DNA from: Nostoc sp. TCL26-01
Lineage (GTDB): Bacteria; Cyanobacteriota; Cyanobacteriia; Cyanobacteriales; Nostocaceae
Assembly (NCBI RefSeq): GCF_013393945.1
Contig: NZ_CP040297.1
Location: 1,938,804-2,002,803 of the forward strand
DNA: 64,000 bases
Direction of reading: 5' to 3'
Numbering within the stretch: the first letter of the stretch is position 1; each line of letters begins with the position of its first letter. The notes under the pieces were generated by a model. It searched no databases, had not been told where the DNA came from, and saw nothing but the letters and a program-made list of their open reading frames with translations. The position numbers were made by a program, and so were the translations under genes. This document shows positions 19,049-26,965 of this stretch, piece by piece.

Positions 19049-20179
19049 GTGGCAGATTTTAATAACCACAACCCAGAATTAGCTGATGAAGAAATTTTAG
19101 ATGAAGAAGAAAATGATGAAGAGCAAGAGGAAAAAATTACTTTCCAGTATGATCCTGAAAAAATTAACATTGTAACTAGGGAACCTACAATAGAGCTATT
19201 GCTAAAAAGAATCAATGAAGAAGCCCTTGATTTAGCACCTGATTTCCAACGTCATGCAAACGTATGGAAAGAAGATGCTCAAAGTAGGCTGATAGAATCT
19301 ATTATTATTCGCATCCCCATACCAGCATTTTATATAGATGCTACGAATGAAGATAAATGGTTAGTAGTCGATGGATTACAGCGTCTATTTGCACTAAAGC
19401 GCTTTATTCTTGACAAAAAACTCAAACTATCTGGATTAGAGTATCTTACCAATCTGGAAGATAAAACTTTCGATCAAATTGAGCGCAGATACCAACGCCG
19501 TCTTGAAGAAACTCAACTAACGGTATATTTGATCGAAAAAGGGACACCTCCAGAAATTAAATATAATATTTTTAAACGAATTAATACAGGAGGTCTTGCT
19601 TTATCTCCTCAAGAATTACGTCATGCACTTAATCCTGGTAAGGGAACAAAATTTCTAACTCACCTGGCGGCAGATTCAAAATTTCAGCAGGTAGTTAAGC
19701 TAGGGAATAACCGGAAAATGCGTATGGATGATCGGGAATTTATACTAGGGTTTTTAGCCTTTACTCTAACCCCTTATCAAAATTATGCGGATAATAGAGA
19801 TACTTTTTTGACTAAAGCATTATCTAAGACAAATAAACTCTCTGAAGCAGAGTTAAATAAAATTGAAAATAATTTTAGAAGAACAATGGTAGCGGCTTGG
19901 AACATATTTGGTAAAAATGCCTTTCGTAAAATATCTAATTCCCAAAAGAAGCAGTTCCCTATAAATAAAGCTCTATTTGAATCTTGGTCAGTAATTTTGA
20001 GTAACTTAAGTGACGAAGAAATTCAAGTTTTGATAGAAAAAAAACAAGAATTAATCAATATATTTAAGGAATATGTAAGTAATGATAAATTATTTCTAGA
20101 ATCCATATCTCAGGCAGCAGAAAGAGTACAGTATAGATTTAGTACTATAGAGACGATTATTCAGAAGGTACTTCTATGA
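19049..20179 (+). CDS. DUF262 (GmrSD-like/ParB-fold) protein, first gene of a putative defence cassette
   Basis: 376 residues from a GTG preceded by AAGGAG at an 8-base gap; a TTG 99 bases upstream is an alternative. After a very acidic N-terminus (DEEILDEEENDEEQEE) comes the DUF262 core: PDFQRHANVW, IPIPAFYID, WLVVDGLQRLFALK with the DGxQR motif, then KRINTGGLALSPQELRHAL. DUF262 is the N-terminal domain of GmrSD, where a ParB-like fold couples NTP use to DNA attack. A GmrD-type HNH domain is absent here: the C-terminal half is helical without an obvious nuclease. It overlaps the ATPase gene by four bases (ATGA), so they are co-translated. The cassette is AT-rich and lacks HIP1 octamers. Confidence 0.85.
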   Translation: MADFNNHNPELADEEILDEEENDEEQEEKITFQYDPEKINIVTREPTIELLLKRINEEALDLAPDFQRHANVWKEDAQSRLIESIIIRIPIPAFYIDATNEDKWLVVDGLQRLFALKRFILDKKLKLSGLEYLTNLEDKTFDQIERRYQRRLEETQLTVYLIEKGTPPEIKYNIFKRINTGGLALSPQELRHALNPGKGTKFLTHLAADSKFQQVVKLGNNRKMRMDDREFILGFLAFTLTPYQNYADNRDTFLTKALSKTNKLSEAELNKIENNFRRTMVAAWNIFGKNAFRKISNSQKKQFPINKALFESWSVILSNLSDEEIQVLIEKKQELINIFKEYVSNDKLFLESISQAAERVQYRFSTIETIIQKVLL

Positions 20180-21339
20180 TTGATTCCCTGACGATCACAA
20201 ATTTTAAGCCTTTTCAAAATCAATCTCTTAGATTCAGACCACTTACACTTTTATCTGGACTTAACAGCACTGGTAAATCGTCTGTTCTACAAGCATTATT
20301 ATTATTAAGGCAATCTTATCAAAAAGGCTCGTTATTAAAAAAAGGTTTGGTACTTAATGGTGATTTAATTAATATTGGTACAGCTAAAGATGCTATTTTT
20401 GAAGGTGCATCTAAACAAGATGAGTTAGTATTTGAAATTCATTGGAAAAATGGTACGAAAAGTATATGGAAATTTAAAAATCAAGAAGAAGATATAGGAG
20501 CAAATTTTTTACATCTTACTTCAGAATTTGTAGATGATAAAGTATATGAATTTTCCAGCCTTTTTAATCAAAATTTTCATTACATTGAGGCAGAGCGAAT
20601 AGGGCCAAGAGCATTTAATAAAATGTCATATGACAAAGTTCAATTACTTGGAACACTGGGTGCTAGATGTGAATATACATTAAATTTTCTTGCAGTTAAT
20701 GAGAAGAAACCTATTGCTAATCAAAAATTAAGTCACCCGGAGGTAAAAATTTCACAACCACAATACGATGATCCGAAAGAAAAATCACTAGCTTTAATAG
20801 ATCAAGTGGAAGCATGGATGGGAGAAATTAGCCCAGGTACACGCATCAGGATAAAATCAAACCCAGATATGGATTTGATAAATTTGCAATGCGCGTATGG
20901 AGATAGTAACCCTTACCGTGCAACTAATGTTGGTTTTGGTATTACTTATACTTTGCCAATCATTGTTGCGGTTCTCGCTTCTGAACCTGATACACTAATT
21001 CTAGTTGAAAACCCAGAGGCTCATCTTCATCCTAGAGGACAAACTAAAATGGGTGAATTACTAGCACTTGCCGCTAGTTGCGGTGTTCAAGTGGTGATAG
21101 AAACTCATAGTGATCATGTTTTAAATGGGATTCGTCTTGCTGTTCATGATGGTAAGCTTAAACCAGAAGACGTGCAATTACATTACTGTCAACGTGAAGA
21201 AAAACAGGGACAGGTCTACACAAAAGTAGTTTCACCACGTATTGATCGGGACGGTAGAATTGACCGATGCCCTGATGGATTTTTTGATGAATGGGAAAAA
21301 ATTCTAGATGCTTTGTTAGAACCTGCTGCCGGAGATTAG
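20176..21339 (+). CDS. OLD/RecF-like AAA ATPase with DUF3696-type C-terminus
   Basis: 387 residues. Walker A is GLNSTGKSS (28-36), followed by LLLLRQSY as in SMC/RecF-like ATPases. A signature-like stretch, NVGFGITYTLPI, lies near 251; Walker B is LILVENPEAHLHP (274-286) and the H-loop is VVIETHSDHVLNG (307-318). The last 60 residues (LHYCQREEKQGQ... then RDGRIDRCPDGFFDEWEK) match the DUF3696 tail. No TOPRIM domain is visible, unlike true OLD nucleases. Such stand-alone ATPases serve as sensors or motors in several anti-phage systems. It overlaps the upstream gene by four bases and precedes the third gene by three bases. Confidence 0.88.
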   Translation: MIDSLTITNFKPFQNQSLRFRPLTLLSGLNSTGKSSVLQALLLLRQSYQKGSLLKKGLVLNGDLINIGTAKDAIFEGASKQDELVFEIHWKNGTKSIWKFKNQEEDIGANFLHLTSEFVDDKVYEFSSLFNQNFHYIEAERIGPRAFNKMSYDKVQLLGTLGARCEYTLNFLAVNEKKPIANQKLSHPEVKISQPQYDDPKEKSLALIDQVEAWMGEISPGTRIRIKSNPDMDLINLQCAYGDSNPYRATNVGFGITYTLPIIVAVLASEPDTLILVENPEAHLHPRGQTKMGELLALAASCGVQVVIETHSDHVLNGIRLAVHDGKLKPEDVQLHYCQREEKQGQVYTKVVSPRIDRDGRIDRCPDGFFDEWEKILDALLEPAAGD

Positions 21340-21342
21340 TGT

Positions 21343-22302
21343 GTGGAGCTTGACTTAATATTAAATGAACTATCCCTACGATATCTAGCATCAAATGAGC
21401 GAATAGCACAACAATGGATGTCTGAATTAATTAAAACTATTAAAGCTTTTACGGCACAGGGTGTTAAGGTTAGCCTTCGCTCTAAAGATAAGTTTCATAC
21501 AATCATGCTTGCACCTAATTATCCTGTAGGTCGTTGGTTTAATGATGCTGATCAAATAGAAAGAGGTTTTATAAAAGCTCTTGCAACAAAAGCTCCCTTA
21601 TCGATAGATATAGACAATTCTGATATTCAAGATATTGAAAATAATATTGGTTTATTTGAATTCTATTATCAGGGAGAACTAGCAATTGGACTTGGTATTG
21701 CTCATTTACTTGATACCATATCAGTAAGTTTTAACTCAGAGCAATGCTGGAATTGTAGCAATATAGAAATTGATACAATACAACTTAATGAAAATGAGGA
21801 AATAGTTCATGAAATTTTAGATATTCTACACTCTAGCTACAGCCATCATGCTAGTGAACATAAAGAATGGATACAAAAGCGTATTCGTGACATCGTTCTT
21901 GATGGGGAAGATATGTGGGATCGGAAAAAAGAATTATTTCCCAACTTAGAATTTTGTGAAGTTGTGGGGAAGCAGTTAAAAAATATTCGGACTAGACAGT
22001 TAGAGCTTCAGCCTGTATTAAAAACATTGCGTGAGCTTCAGCAATGTACAGAAAACTGGAAAACTGGATCATTCAATGTAAAAGGTTATGCTATTGAGGA
22101 GTCTGGAGAAAGTGAACCAACTCTTAATAAATATAGAAATGAAAGGATGTTTCTTTGTCCCGATGGTGAAAAGCGTTTATTTGATAGACATATTAAATTA
22201 AAATTTTGTAACTGGCGAATTCACTTCTTACCAAAAGAACCAGGAAAAGTCTTTATTGGCTATATCGGTCGTCATCTTCCGACTGTGAAATATAGAACTT
22301 AG
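21343..22302 (+). CDS. Unknown third protein of the DUF262/ATPase cassette
   Basis: 319 residues from GTG, three bases after the ATPase stop, so it is part of the same operon. I do not recognise a named domain. The N-terminal half has LRSKDKFHTIMLAPNYPVGRWFNDAD and FIKALATKAPL. The middle is helical. The C-terminal 50 residues (DRHIKLKFCNWRIHF, then VFIGYIGRHLPTVKYRT) alternate strands in a way that recalls RelE/ParE-like folds; this is only a visual resemblance. As the variable partner of two recognisable modules, it is the best candidate for the effector. Confidence 0.75.
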   Translation: MELDLILNELSLRYLASNERIAQQWMSELIKTIKAFTAQGVKVSLRSKDKFHTIMLAPNYPVGRWFNDADQIERGFIKALATKAPLSIDIDNSDIQDIENNIGLFEFYYQGELAIGLGIAHLLDTISVSFNSEQCWNCSNIEIDTIQLNENEEIVHEILDILHSSYSHHASEHKEWIQKRIRDIVLDGEDMWDRKKELFPNLEFCEVVGKQLKNIRTRQLELQPVLKTLRELQQCTENWKTGSFNVKGYAIEESGESEPTLNKYRNERMFLCPDGEKRLFDRHIKLKFCNWRIHFLPKEPGKVFIGYIGRHLPTVKYRT

Positions 22303-22312
22303 CAGAAACATG

Positions 22313-22469
22313 GCGATCGCTCTTTTTCTCCCATTCATTGCTAAACTAAAAAACAACCCTTACTTCCTGCAAAGGCGTTTTATGACCTCTGCAACTAATC
22401 CAGCCACCGAACTCACCCCATTTCCCGACCATACGCAGCTACCAGAATCCGATGGTACTTTCGTGAAAA
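22313..22469 (+). repeat. 157-bp direct repeat, left copy
   Basis: Nearly identical (7 mismatches by eye in 157 bases) to 23261-23417. It covers the leader and the first 29 codons of the Uma2 gene found whole at the right copy. The two copies bracket the VapBC-type genes, which points to duplication accompanying insertion or recombination. Confidence 0.9.
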
Positions 22470-22486
22470 TGAAGAGTCTAGTTTAG
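22382..22486 (+). pseudogene. Truncated duplicate of the Uma2 gene 5' end
   Basis: Reads MTSATNPATELTPFPDHTQL and on to SDGTFVK, the same as the intact Uma2 protein's first 29 residues, then diverges into MKSLV and a stop. It is a leftover of the duplication described for the flanking direct repeats and is unlikely to make a functional product. Confidence 0.85.
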
Positions 22487-22556
22487 GCACAACTCGTTTT
22501 ATCATTGCGCTCCAAGCTATAATCTCCACAAATGACTATCTCAATTGAAGTCAAAG

Positions 22557-22811
22557 ATGGCTCAAATTTTAGTTGATAATTTAGATCCGGTTCTTCTAGA
22601 AAAGTTAGAAACTCTTGCCAAGCAACACGGTAGGTCTTTGCAAGAAGAATTGAAACATATCCTACAACAAGCAGCAGACATGGCGACACACTACCACACT
22701 GGTGGTAACATCGAACAGGTCAGAGATGCAGTGGCACGCGCGCAGGTAAGATATGCCGAAAAAACTTTTAGTGACAGTACTGAACTCATCCGCGAGGACA
22801 GAGAACGGTGA
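22557..22811 (+). CDS. FitA/VapB-like antitoxin
   Basis: An 84-residue protein opening MAQILVDNLDPVLLEKLETLAK, followed by HGRSLQEELKHILQQAA. This is the ribbon-helix-helix pattern of FitA-type antitoxins: a short strand then two helices that dimerise on operator DNA. The C-terminal part (EQVRDAVARAQVRYA) would bind the toxin. A TTG 12 bases upstream is possible, but the ATG gives the usual MAQ start. It overlaps the PIN toxin gene by four bases. Autoregulation is expected from the family; no operator was verified. Confidence 0.8.
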   Translation: MAQILVDNLDPVLLEKLETLAKQHGRSLQEELKHILQQAADMATHYHTGGNIEQVRDAVARAQVRYAEKTFSDSTELIREDRER

Positions 22812-23227
22812 GTAGGTATGTTTTAGATGCCAGTATTGCTATAAAATGGTTCGTGCCTGAAATTTACTCTAATTTAGCTAGACATTTACTAGCAAGTAAC
22901 CATACTTTTTTAGTTCCAGATTTCTTCTTTGGAGAAGTAGCTAATGTCTTTTGGAAACGAGTCCGTCGTGGCGAGGATACTGCTGAGAATGCAAAGCAAA
23001 CTTTGGCAGATTTGAATGCTGTCCCTGTGGAAGTGTACTTATCTCAGGCATTGATATCGCTTGCTTTAGATATTGCTCTTCAGACAGGTTGTGCTGTCTA
23101 TGACAGTCTTTACTTAGCTCTAGCTATTACACAACAATGCCAAATGATAACAGCAGACGAAAAGTTTTACAACGCACTAAAAAATACTACCTATATAAGC
23201 CATCTTCTGTGGGTTGAGAATCTTTAG
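22808..23227 (+). CDS. PIN-domain (VapC-like) ribonuclease toxin
   Basis: 139 residues starting at GTG, in the GTGA overlap with the antitoxin stop. The PIN acidic residues are visible: YVLDASIAIKWF (Asp near the N-terminus), FFFGEVANVFW (Glu), CAVYDSLYLALA (Asp) and QMITADEKFYNA (Asp). VapC toxins cut tRNA or rRNA unless held by the antitoxin. The pair lies within a 157-bp direct duplication of the Uma2 gene start, consistent with recent arrival. Confidence 0.88.
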   Translation: MSRYVLDASIAIKWFVPEIYSNLARHLLASNHTFLVPDFFFGEVANVFWKRVRRGEDTAENAKQTLADLNAVPVEVYLSQALISLALDIALQTGCAVYDSLYLALAITQQCQMITADEKFYNALKNTTYISHLLWVENL

Positions 23228-23260
23228 AAAGTAATCGCTTGAGTTTTAGAGAAAGAAGGT

Positions 23261-23417
23261 GCGATCGCTCTTTTTCTCCCCTTCATTGCTAAACTAAACA
23301 ATAACCCTTACATCCTGCAAAGGCGTTTTATGACCTCTGCAACCAATCCAGCCACCGAACTCACCCCATTTCCCGACCATACGCAGCTACCAGAGTCTGA
23401 TGGTACTTTCGTGAAAA
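23261..23417 (+). repeat. 157-bp direct repeat, right copy (original Uma2 leader)
   Basis: Begins at a HIP1 octamer and ends at codon 29 of the intact Uma2 gene. It pairs with 22313-22469, and the TA genes lie between. Because this copy is joined to a full-length gene, it is likely the original junction or the product of reconstitution. Confidence 0.9.
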
Positions 23418-24031
23418 ATTGGCAAGAACATCCCCAAAGCATCTTACTAACAGACTCAATTCAACCTATCCTCAAACAGTTGCATCCTGATGGTCAATAT
23501 TGTATTGGTCAGGACTTAGGTATTTACTGGCGCTTGACTGACCCCCTAGAGAAAGGTGCAGTAGCACCGGATTGGTTCTATGTAGGAAATGTACCACCCT
23601 CGCTCGATGGACAAACACGCAGGTCTTATGTGTTGTGGCGAGAGTTTATTGCGCCGTCGATTGCTTTAGAATTTGTCTCTGGCGATGGTAGCGAGGAGCG
23701 AGACAAAACTCCTTGGAAAGGCAAATTTTGGATTTATGAGCAAGTAATTCATCCAGCCTTTTATGGCATCTATGAAGTAAATAAAGCCAGTGTGGAAGTT
23801 TATGAATTAATTGGTGGAAAATATCAGCTCTTACCAGCCAATGAGAGAGGGCATTATACCATAGATCCTTTAGGGGTTGAGTTGGGTATATGGCAGGGAG
23901 AATACCAAAATATGCAATTACCTTGGTTGCGTTGGTGGGATTTGCAAGGTAATTTATTACTTACTGGTGAGGAAAGAGCTGATCGCCTGACTGCCCAATT
24001 GCGATCGCTCGGCGTTGAACCAGAGGTATAA
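23330..24031 (+). CDS. Uma2-family PD-(D/E)XK-like protein
   Basis: 233 residues of the Uma2 (DUF820) type, which is strongly expanded in cyanobacteria. Visible family marks are YCIGQDLGIYWR, KGAVAPDWFYVGNVPPS, IALEFVSGDGSEERDKTPWKGKFWIYE and the C-terminal WQGEYQNMQLPWLRWWD. The PDW, E(F/V)xS and K elements fit a PD-(D/E)XK nuclease core. The biological role of Uma2 proteins is not settled; nuclease activity is inferred from fold. The first 29 codons are duplicated upstream. Confidence 0.85.
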   Translation: MTSATNPATELTPFPDHTQLPESDGTFVKNWQEHPQSILLTDSIQPILKQLHPDGQYCIGQDLGIYWRLTDPLEKGAVAPDWFYVGNVPPSLDGQTRRSYVLWREFIAPSIALEFVSGDGSEERDKTPWKGKFWIYEQVIHPAFYGIYEVNKASVEVYELIGGKYQLLPANERGHYTIDPLGVELGIWQGEYQNMQLPWLRWWDLQGNLLLTGEERADRLTAQLRSLGVEPEV

Positions 24032-24045
24032 TCATCAAAACAGCT

Positions 24046-25176
24046 TTAGCTGTTAACATCAACTAACCGTGAGGTTGTAAAGCGATCCATCCATTTTTCT
24101 AGATACACTTGGTTAGCTGCTTGTTCTGCTGGTTCTTGGGTATCCAAAGGATGAGGCATTAATCCCAAAATTGCGGCTGTTGTCACACAGAACATGGATT
24201 TTTGGAAAGTCATACAAATTTGCACGCGCAAGTCATCTTCACCTCTCAAGCTACGGCGATAGATTTCATGCAAATACTCTGGCAAGTAATGACGCATATC
24301 TTGCATGAGTAAAGTTGGTGGAATACCTGCACCACCAATCGGTAGAGGATCAGCATACAATGCACCGTACTGAAATCTAGCTTGATCTGCTGGCACTTGA
24401 TAGGCTTGAGCATTATAGGAAACTGTGCCTAAAAAGGGAGTTCCTCTAAAAAATACTGCTTCTACATAAGGGATTGCTGTGTCTGCTAAGAATGTCAATC
24501 CTATATTTTTAGGAATGATATCATAGACTTTATTTTTGATTTTCACGCTGTAGGTAATGGGTTTTAAAGCATCTGCGACTAACCCAGCTTTAATATGATC
24601 TACGACTTGAGGAATTGTGGTGATTTTGCCTGCGTCATAAAGGTCTGATAAGCTGAGGAAAATATCAGCCATGACGCGCCAAAATTGACCCAATCCACTA
24701 TAGTAAGCAGACACACGCAAGTGTTCAATTAAAAAGTCTGGGAACAGTTGGTGAAGTCCCATCACTAGTGGATTCTGAGCAAATTTTGCCTGAATAACGG
24801 CTTGCGCTTTTTCTTGAAATTCTTTGGTATCTAAATATGAGTCTAAACCTCCACCACCATGCCACATCATTGATTTCATGCAGTATTCGGCATACTCAAA
24901 ATTGATTCTGTCATGCCACCAGTGACGCAGGAGTTTTGCCCAAGAAAATTCTCCATTAAAATATTTAAAAAATGGAAAAAATACTAAGAATTGATTCTCA
25001 GCTATGTAAATCAAATTGTTTGAGTAAGCATCTAAAACTACACCATAGCTTTTCAGAATTCCTACTACTTCTAAGACGTTTTCGGGATTGTCTATAAGTA
25101 GGGCTTGTCCATTTTGCAGGCGTTCTATGTACTCATTTAAGGGGTTATTCGTCGGTTTGTTTTTAATCGTTACCAT
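24046..25176 (-). CDS. cupB: CO2 hydration protein of the NDH-1 CO2-uptake complex (ChpX/CupB type)
   Basis: 376 residues of the ChpXY/CupA-CupB family: LRHWWHDRINFEYAEYCMKSMMWHGGGGLD, MGLHQLFPDFLIEHLR, then VEAVFFRGTPFLGTVSYN and GIPPTLLMQDMRHYLPEYLHEIY. The His- and Cys-containing segments fit a metal-dependent CO2-to-bicarbonate converter bound to NDH-1. The neighbour order ndhF-ndhD-cup without a cupS gene suggests the constitutive NDH-1MS' (CupB/NdhD4/NdhF4) set rather than the inducible CupA set; that is inferred from context. It is transcribed after ndhD, across a 119-base gap with a hairpin. Confidence 0.85.
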   Translation of the reverse strand: MVTIKNKPTNNPLNEYIERLQNGQALLIDNPENVLEVVGILKSYGVVLDAYSNNLIYIAENQFLVFFPFFKYFNGEFSWAKLLRHWWHDRINFEYAEYCMKSMMWHGGGGLDSYLDTKEFQEKAQAVIQAKFAQNPLVMGLHQLFPDFLIEHLRVSAYYSGLGQFWRVMADIFLSLSDLYDAGKITTIPQVVDHIKAGLVADALKPITYSVKIKNKVYDIIPKNIGLTFLADTAIPYVEAVFFRGTPFLGTVSYNAQAYQVPADQARFQYGALYADPLPIGGAGIPPTLLMQDMRHYLPEYLHEIYRRSLRGEDDLRVQICMTFQKSMFCVTTAAILGLMPHPLDTQEPAEQAANQVYLEKWMDRFTTSRLVDVNS

Positions 25177-25244
25177 GCTTAGTTCTCCTAATCAATAAAA
25201 TTAACAATTAAGGAATGATATTAAAGTGATGATCGGAAATTGAT

Positions 25245-25279
25245 AAAAGTTAAAAGCTGAATGACAACTTTTAACTTTT
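25245..25279 (-). terminator. Hairpin between ndhD and cupB
   Basis: A perfect 12-bp A/T-rich stem (AAAAGTTAAAAG / CTTTTAACTTTT) with an 11-base loop and T-rich 3' side when read on the minus strand. It sits 17 bases past the ndhD stop. It could reduce read-through from ndhD into cupB and so set their ratio. The stem is weak, so the role is tentative. Confidence 0.4.
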
Positions 25280-25295
25280 TAGTCTAAGATGATTG

Positions 25296-26798
25296 TCAAG
25301 TTTTACTTTTTGCTTTTTCCAAAGAGACTGTTGCTACTGGATTTTCTACACTCAGCATCGCCGTAATGGTGGGTTCAGTCCAACGAGATAACCAAGCAGG
25401 CTGGATACCAAAAACGACAATTAGTATGGCTAAGATAAAAGCAGGAATGCGATCGCTCCAGTAAACTCGTGGTAAATTGAGTACCTGTGTAGATAAGCGT
25501 CCGAAAAATGCCCGATTGACAAGAATCAAGAAATAAACTGCTGTTAAGCCTGTACCAATCATCGATAACAGTGTCTGCACAGGGAAAACTGCAAAACTCC
25601 CACGAAACACAATAAACTCGGAGATAAAGCCTACCATGCCAGGAGTACCCGCACTGGCCATGACTCCCAAAATCATTAAACTACCAATCAAAGGCATACC
25701 GCGTTCTGGGTTGAGTAATCCTTTGATTACATTTAAGTCACGGCTACCTGCTTTTTGATACACAACACCTACCAGCAAAAATAGCAGTGCCGAAATTAAA
25801 CCGTGGCTAATCATTTGCATGACAGCGCCCAAGGTGCTTAAGGGTGTAGCCGCCGCCGCCGCTAAAAGTATGTAGCCCATATGACCTATAGAACTATAGG
25901 CTACCATTTTCTTCATATCACTTTGAGCGATCGCACAAGAAGAACCATACAACACACTCACTACTGCCCAAACTGCTAACCAAGGAGCTAAATAGTTCCA
26001 AGCATCTGGTAGCAAGTCCATGCCAAATCGCAATAAGCCGTATGTCCCCAATTTCAACAGCACTCCAGCCAACAATACAGAAATCGGTGTGGAGGCTTCA
26101 ACGTGGGCATCTGGTAGCCAAGTATGAAAGGGAACAAGGGGCATCTTAATGCCAAAACCAATTAAAATCCCGGCTAAGAGTGGTAGTTGAGTTAATAATG
26201 GTAGAGACTGTGTATTTAATGTAGCTATAGCGAAACTACCAGACCCACTCAATAATACTAAACCGAGGAAACTTGCCAGAATTAAGATTCCCGAAACGGC
26301 TGTGTAAATCAGGAATTTTGTGGCTGCATAACCTCGTCTCGCACCACCCCAAATAGCAATTAAGAGATATAAAGGGATTAGCTCTAACTCGTAAAACAAG
26401 AAAAACAGCAATAAGTCCTGAGCAATAAAAGCTCCGTTCACTCCAGCACTTAACAACAGAATTAGGGAATAATAAAATTTGGGACGTTGTAGAGATTCAT
26501 CGCTACTGTAAATGGCGATCGCAGTTAACAATCCATTCAGTACTAGCAACGGCAAAGATAAACCATCTACCCCCAAATTGTAGCTTAATCCCAAGGCATC
26601 TATCCAAGGGATAAACTCACTAAACTGTTGAGTAACTTCCCCTTGATTAAACTGGCTAGCTAGAACTATTGACCACAAAAAAGTCAAGCTAGCAAAAACT
26701 AACGCTACCCTCTGGGAGTTTTTCCCATTCACACCAGTCGGTAATAAACTAACTAAAATCGCACCTAACAACGGGGCAAAAATTAAAGCGCTCAACAT
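25296..26798 (-). CDS. ndhD4: NADH dehydrogenase-like subunit 4, NdhD4 type
   Basis: 500 residues, a 14-helix antiporter-like subunit of thylakoid NDH-1. Recognisable marks are YELELIPLYLLIAIWGG, KMPLVPFHTWLPDAHVEASTPISVLLAG and AYSSIGHMGYILL. NdhD3/D4 forms replace NdhD1 in complexes dedicated to CO2 uptake. The partner genes here (ndhF upstream, cup downstream) show it is a CO2-uptake version; the '4' label follows from the absence of cupS. ATG at 26798 was chosen over a TTG six bases upstream. Confidence 0.88.
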   Translation of the reverse strand: MLSALIFAPLLGAILVSLLPTGVNGKNSQRVALVFASLTFLWSIVLASQFNQGEVTQQFSEFIPWIDALGLSYNLGVDGLSLPLLVLNGLLTAIAIYSSDESLQRPKFYYSLILLLSAGVNGAFIAQDLLLFFLFYELELIPLYLLIAIWGGARRGYAATKFLIYTAVSGILILASFLGLVLLSGSGSFAIATLNTQSLPLLTQLPLLAGILIGFGIKMPLVPFHTWLPDAHVEASTPISVLLAGVLLKLGTYGLLRFGMDLLPDAWNYLAPWLAVWAVVSVLYGSSCAIAQSDMKKMVAYSSIGHMGYILLAAAAATPLSTLGAVMQMISHGLISALLFLLVGVVYQKAGSRDLNVIKGLLNPERGMPLIGSLMILGVMASAGTPGMVGFISEFIVFRGSFAVFPVQTLLSMIGTGLTAVYFLILVNRAFFGRLSTQVLNLPRVYWSDRIPAFILAILIVVFGIQPAWLSRWTEPTITAMLSVENPVATVSLEKAKSKT

Positions 26799-26965
26799 AA
26801 GCAAACATCAGGATGGGGAATTGGGGATGAGGAATAGGGAACAGGGGATAGGGAGCAGAGGAGCAGAGGAGCAGAGGAGCAGAGGGGAATAATTAATGAA
26901 TACTCATGACTCAGCACTCCCCCACTCCCTCACTCCCTTACTCCCTCACTCAGCACTCAGCACTC

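Noticed and set aside
19049..22302. Cassette as a Gabija, Septu or PARIS system
   Set aside because: The ATPase has no TOPRIM domain (needed for GajA), no HNH partner (Septu) and no DUF4435 partner (PARIS). DUF262 is not part of these.
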